DNA of 7,798 nucleotides from Bacteroidales bacterium. GTDB lineage: Bacteria > Bacteroidota > Bacteroidia > Bacteroidales > UBA12077. Numbering within the stretch: position 1 is the stretch's first letter; every line of letters starts with the position of its first letter. Positions 6,650-7,798 of the stretch are shown one piece after another. Made by a program: the position numbers and the translations under genes. The stretch lies in the NCBI GenBank assembly GCA_030635365.1, contig DAOVYZ010000157.1, positions 1 to 7,798 on the forward strand, in the 5' to 3' direction. The notes under the pieces are model-generated. The model was not told where the DNA came from and did not search any database. It saw only the letters and a program-made list of their open reading frames with translations.

Positions 6650-7011
6650 CAGAGCGTTTATAAATTAACATATTAATTTTAGTGATATTTCATCCATTTT
6701 ATATTTCCATCTAAAGACAACAGGCTCTTGATTTATTTCATCAATGCCTTTAGTATTGACTTTGGTGAAAGAAAAATGAAAGGTAGGAAGATATAATAAA
6801 GTAATGTCAAAATTTATTCTATTTATCTGTCACTATTAATTTTCTATTTATACAACTTAAAAACATATTGGTTATTTTGCGATGTAGTAAAATATTACTA
6901 TTTTCAAACCTTATTTTAATATACGATTTATGTAAATTTATTATACAAACGTATTATCTCATGCATATTAATTTTTGCAACATATTTTATTAAACCCTCA
7001 TATTAAAAATA
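6650..7011. other. AT-rich intergenic gap, nothing recognised
   Basis: This 362-nt stretch separates the methyltransferase gene from the DinB-family gene. It is very AT-rich. I see no reading frame with a plausible product, no RNA gene and no clear repeat. A weak A/T-only palindrome lies just after the methyltransferase stop (6662-6679). The promoter for the next two genes should be near its right end, but no full consensus was found. Confidence 0.5.
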
Positions 7012-7491
7012 ATGATCAAAGAATTTGAGCCAATAAGACAAGCAATATTATCCTTAATTAAAGACTGGAAACCAATATTATTAGGACTTTCGGAAGATGT
7101 ACTTATAACAAAAACAAACAATCAGAAGAGAACAATTAAGCAAATAATTGGACATATGGTCGATTCTGCTTCAAATAATACACATCGGATTATTCACCTA
7201 CAATATCAAAAAAGCCCTTTAAGATTTCCAAATTATGCTACAAATGGGAATAATGACAGGTGGATTGCTATCCAAAATTATAACGAAGAAGAATGGGAGG
7301 ATTTAGTTCAGTTATGGAAATATTCTCACGCTCATATTGCTCATGTAATTTTAAATACTAATCCTGAAAAACTAGATAATAAGTGGAATTCAGAATCTGA
7401 ATATGGTAAAATATCACTCAAGGCAATGATCATTGATTTTCTAAGGCATTTCAAAATGCATTTAAGTGAAATAAACGAACTTATAAAATAA
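7012..7491 (+). CDS. DinB-fold metal-binding protein
   Basis: This 159-residue cytoplasmic protein has the four-helix DinB/YfiT-like fold. The three histidines that normally bind a divalent metal are in place: His48 in IIGHMVDSASNN (45-56), and His146 and His150 in LRHFKMHLSEI (144-154). Other family marks are RFPNY (71-75) and the W95...LVQLWKYSHAHI stretch. Superfamily members include bacillithiol and mycothiol transferases and many proteins of unknown function. The sequence does not reveal the thiol or substrate here. The length is typical of a complete protein. The ATG at 7012 has an A-rich leader without a Shine-Dalgarno site, as is usual in Bacteroidota. The stop is only 6 nt before the next lipoprotein gene, so the two are probably co-transcribed. 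Confidence 0.85.
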   Translation: MIKEFEPIRQAILSLIKDWKPILLGLSEDVLITKTNNQKRTIKQIIGHMVDSASNNTHRIIHLQYQKSPLRFPNYATNGNNDRWIAIQNYNEEEWEDLVQLWKYSHAHIAHVILNTNPEKLDNKWNSESEYGKISLKAMIIDFLRHFKMHLSEINELIK

Positions 7492-7497
7492 ATAAAT

Positions 7498-7798
7498 ATG
7501 AAAACTAAAATCACAATTCTTTGTATGTTCCTTTTCTTTGCCTCATGCAGTAATATAAATAAAAAACAAGAATCTTTACAAGATCAATTAAATGGTACAT
7601 GGCTTTTAATTTCTGCCGTTACTAAGGAAGGAGATAATGTTACAAAGAAAGACCTTACAGGGCAAAAAATGATTAAACTCATAAACGAATCACATTTTGC
7701 TTTTTTGAGCCATGACTTAAATCATGGGCAAGATTCAACAGCAGATTTTGTAGCCGGAGGAGGAAGATGCTTCTACGAAAATAATATATATAAAGAAA
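7498..7798 (+). CDS. Lipocalin-like lipoprotein (partial)
   Basis: The gene is cut by the right window edge; 100 codons are visible from the ATG at 7498. The N-terminus is a lipoprotein signal peptide: MKTK, a hydrophobic core (residues 5-15) and a lipobox FASC with the lipidated Cys at 17, so the protein should be membrane-anchored on the periplasmic side or exposed outside. The mature part has LNGTWLLIS (31-39), an HFAFLSHD strand (66-73) and FVAGGGRCFYENNIYKE (84-100). This order resembles small Bacteroidota lipocalin-like (DUF4488-like) proteins, whose typical motifs are GTW near the start and GGG(R/T)Y...GNxYxE later. A Cys replaces the usual aromatic in GGGRC. The ligand is unknown. It follows the DinB-family gene by 6 nt and is probably in the same operon. 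Confidence 0.75.
   Translation, partial: MKTKITILCMFLFFASCSNINKKQESLQDQLNGTWLLISAVTKEGDNVTKKDLTGQKMIKLINESHFAFLSHDLNHGQDSTADFVAGGGRCFYENNIYKE

Noticed and set aside
6662..6679. Palindrome aaattaa-cata-ttaattt after the methyltransferase stop, considered as a terminator
   Set aside because: The stem contains only A-T pairs and is followed by just one further T; stability is too low for a confident intrinsic terminator.
6968..6978. taatttttg upstream of the DinB-family gene, considered as a -7 promoter element (the same word occurs on the minus strand near 4208-4216)
   Set aside because: It has one base too many between TA and TTTG compared with TAnnTTTG, and no matching -33 element is present.

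Overview
The window is AT-rich DNA that looks like a Bacteroidota chromosome. The evidence is the gene families present (a HYC_CC_PP small secreted protein, a membrane-anchored LytTR protein, a lipocalin-like lipoprotein), start sites that are A-rich and mostly lack a Shine-Dalgarno sequence, one TAnnTTTG-type promoter element, and intergenic repeats of the CAAATTTC and TTTGTGGC kind. The species cannot be told from the sequence.

Left part, minus strand (1-4167). A four-gene operon reads leftward: an NRAMP-family transporter, then pxpA, pxpB and pxpC. Spacings are 11 nt, 2 nt and an 8-nt overlap. PxpABC is the ATP-dependent 5-oxoprolinase that opens 5-oxoproline (pyroglutamate) to glutamate. 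The transporter has lost the main residues that bind metal in classical NRAMP proteins, and it leads an operon otherwise devoted to 5-oxoproline. It is therefore a candidate for importing 5-oxoproline or a related organic substrate rather than a divalent metal. Downstream, after a short spacer with a 21-bp tandem repeat, a separate minus-strand gene for a Cys-rich HYC_CC_PP protein runs off the left edge.

Middle (4168-4710). This 543-nt non-coding gap separates the operon from a divergent gene. It holds two palindromic elements: a 79-nt structured inverted repeat (4324-4402) and a 145-nt element with 18-bp perfect terminal inverted repeats (4451-4595) that resembles a MITE or a long hairpin repeat.

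Right part, plus strand (4711-7798). A four-helix membrane protein with a C-terminal LytTR DNA-binding domain (4711-5559) is followed by a stand-alone class I methyltransferase (5852-6649). After a 362-nt gap comes a probable two-gene unit: a DinB-fold protein (7012-7491) and, 6 nt later, a lipocalin-like lipoprotein that runs off the right edge. No tRNA, rRNA, CRISPR array or transposase gene was seen. Only the pxp operon forms a clear pathway. The LytTR protein is a possible regulator of the divergent operon by position alone.
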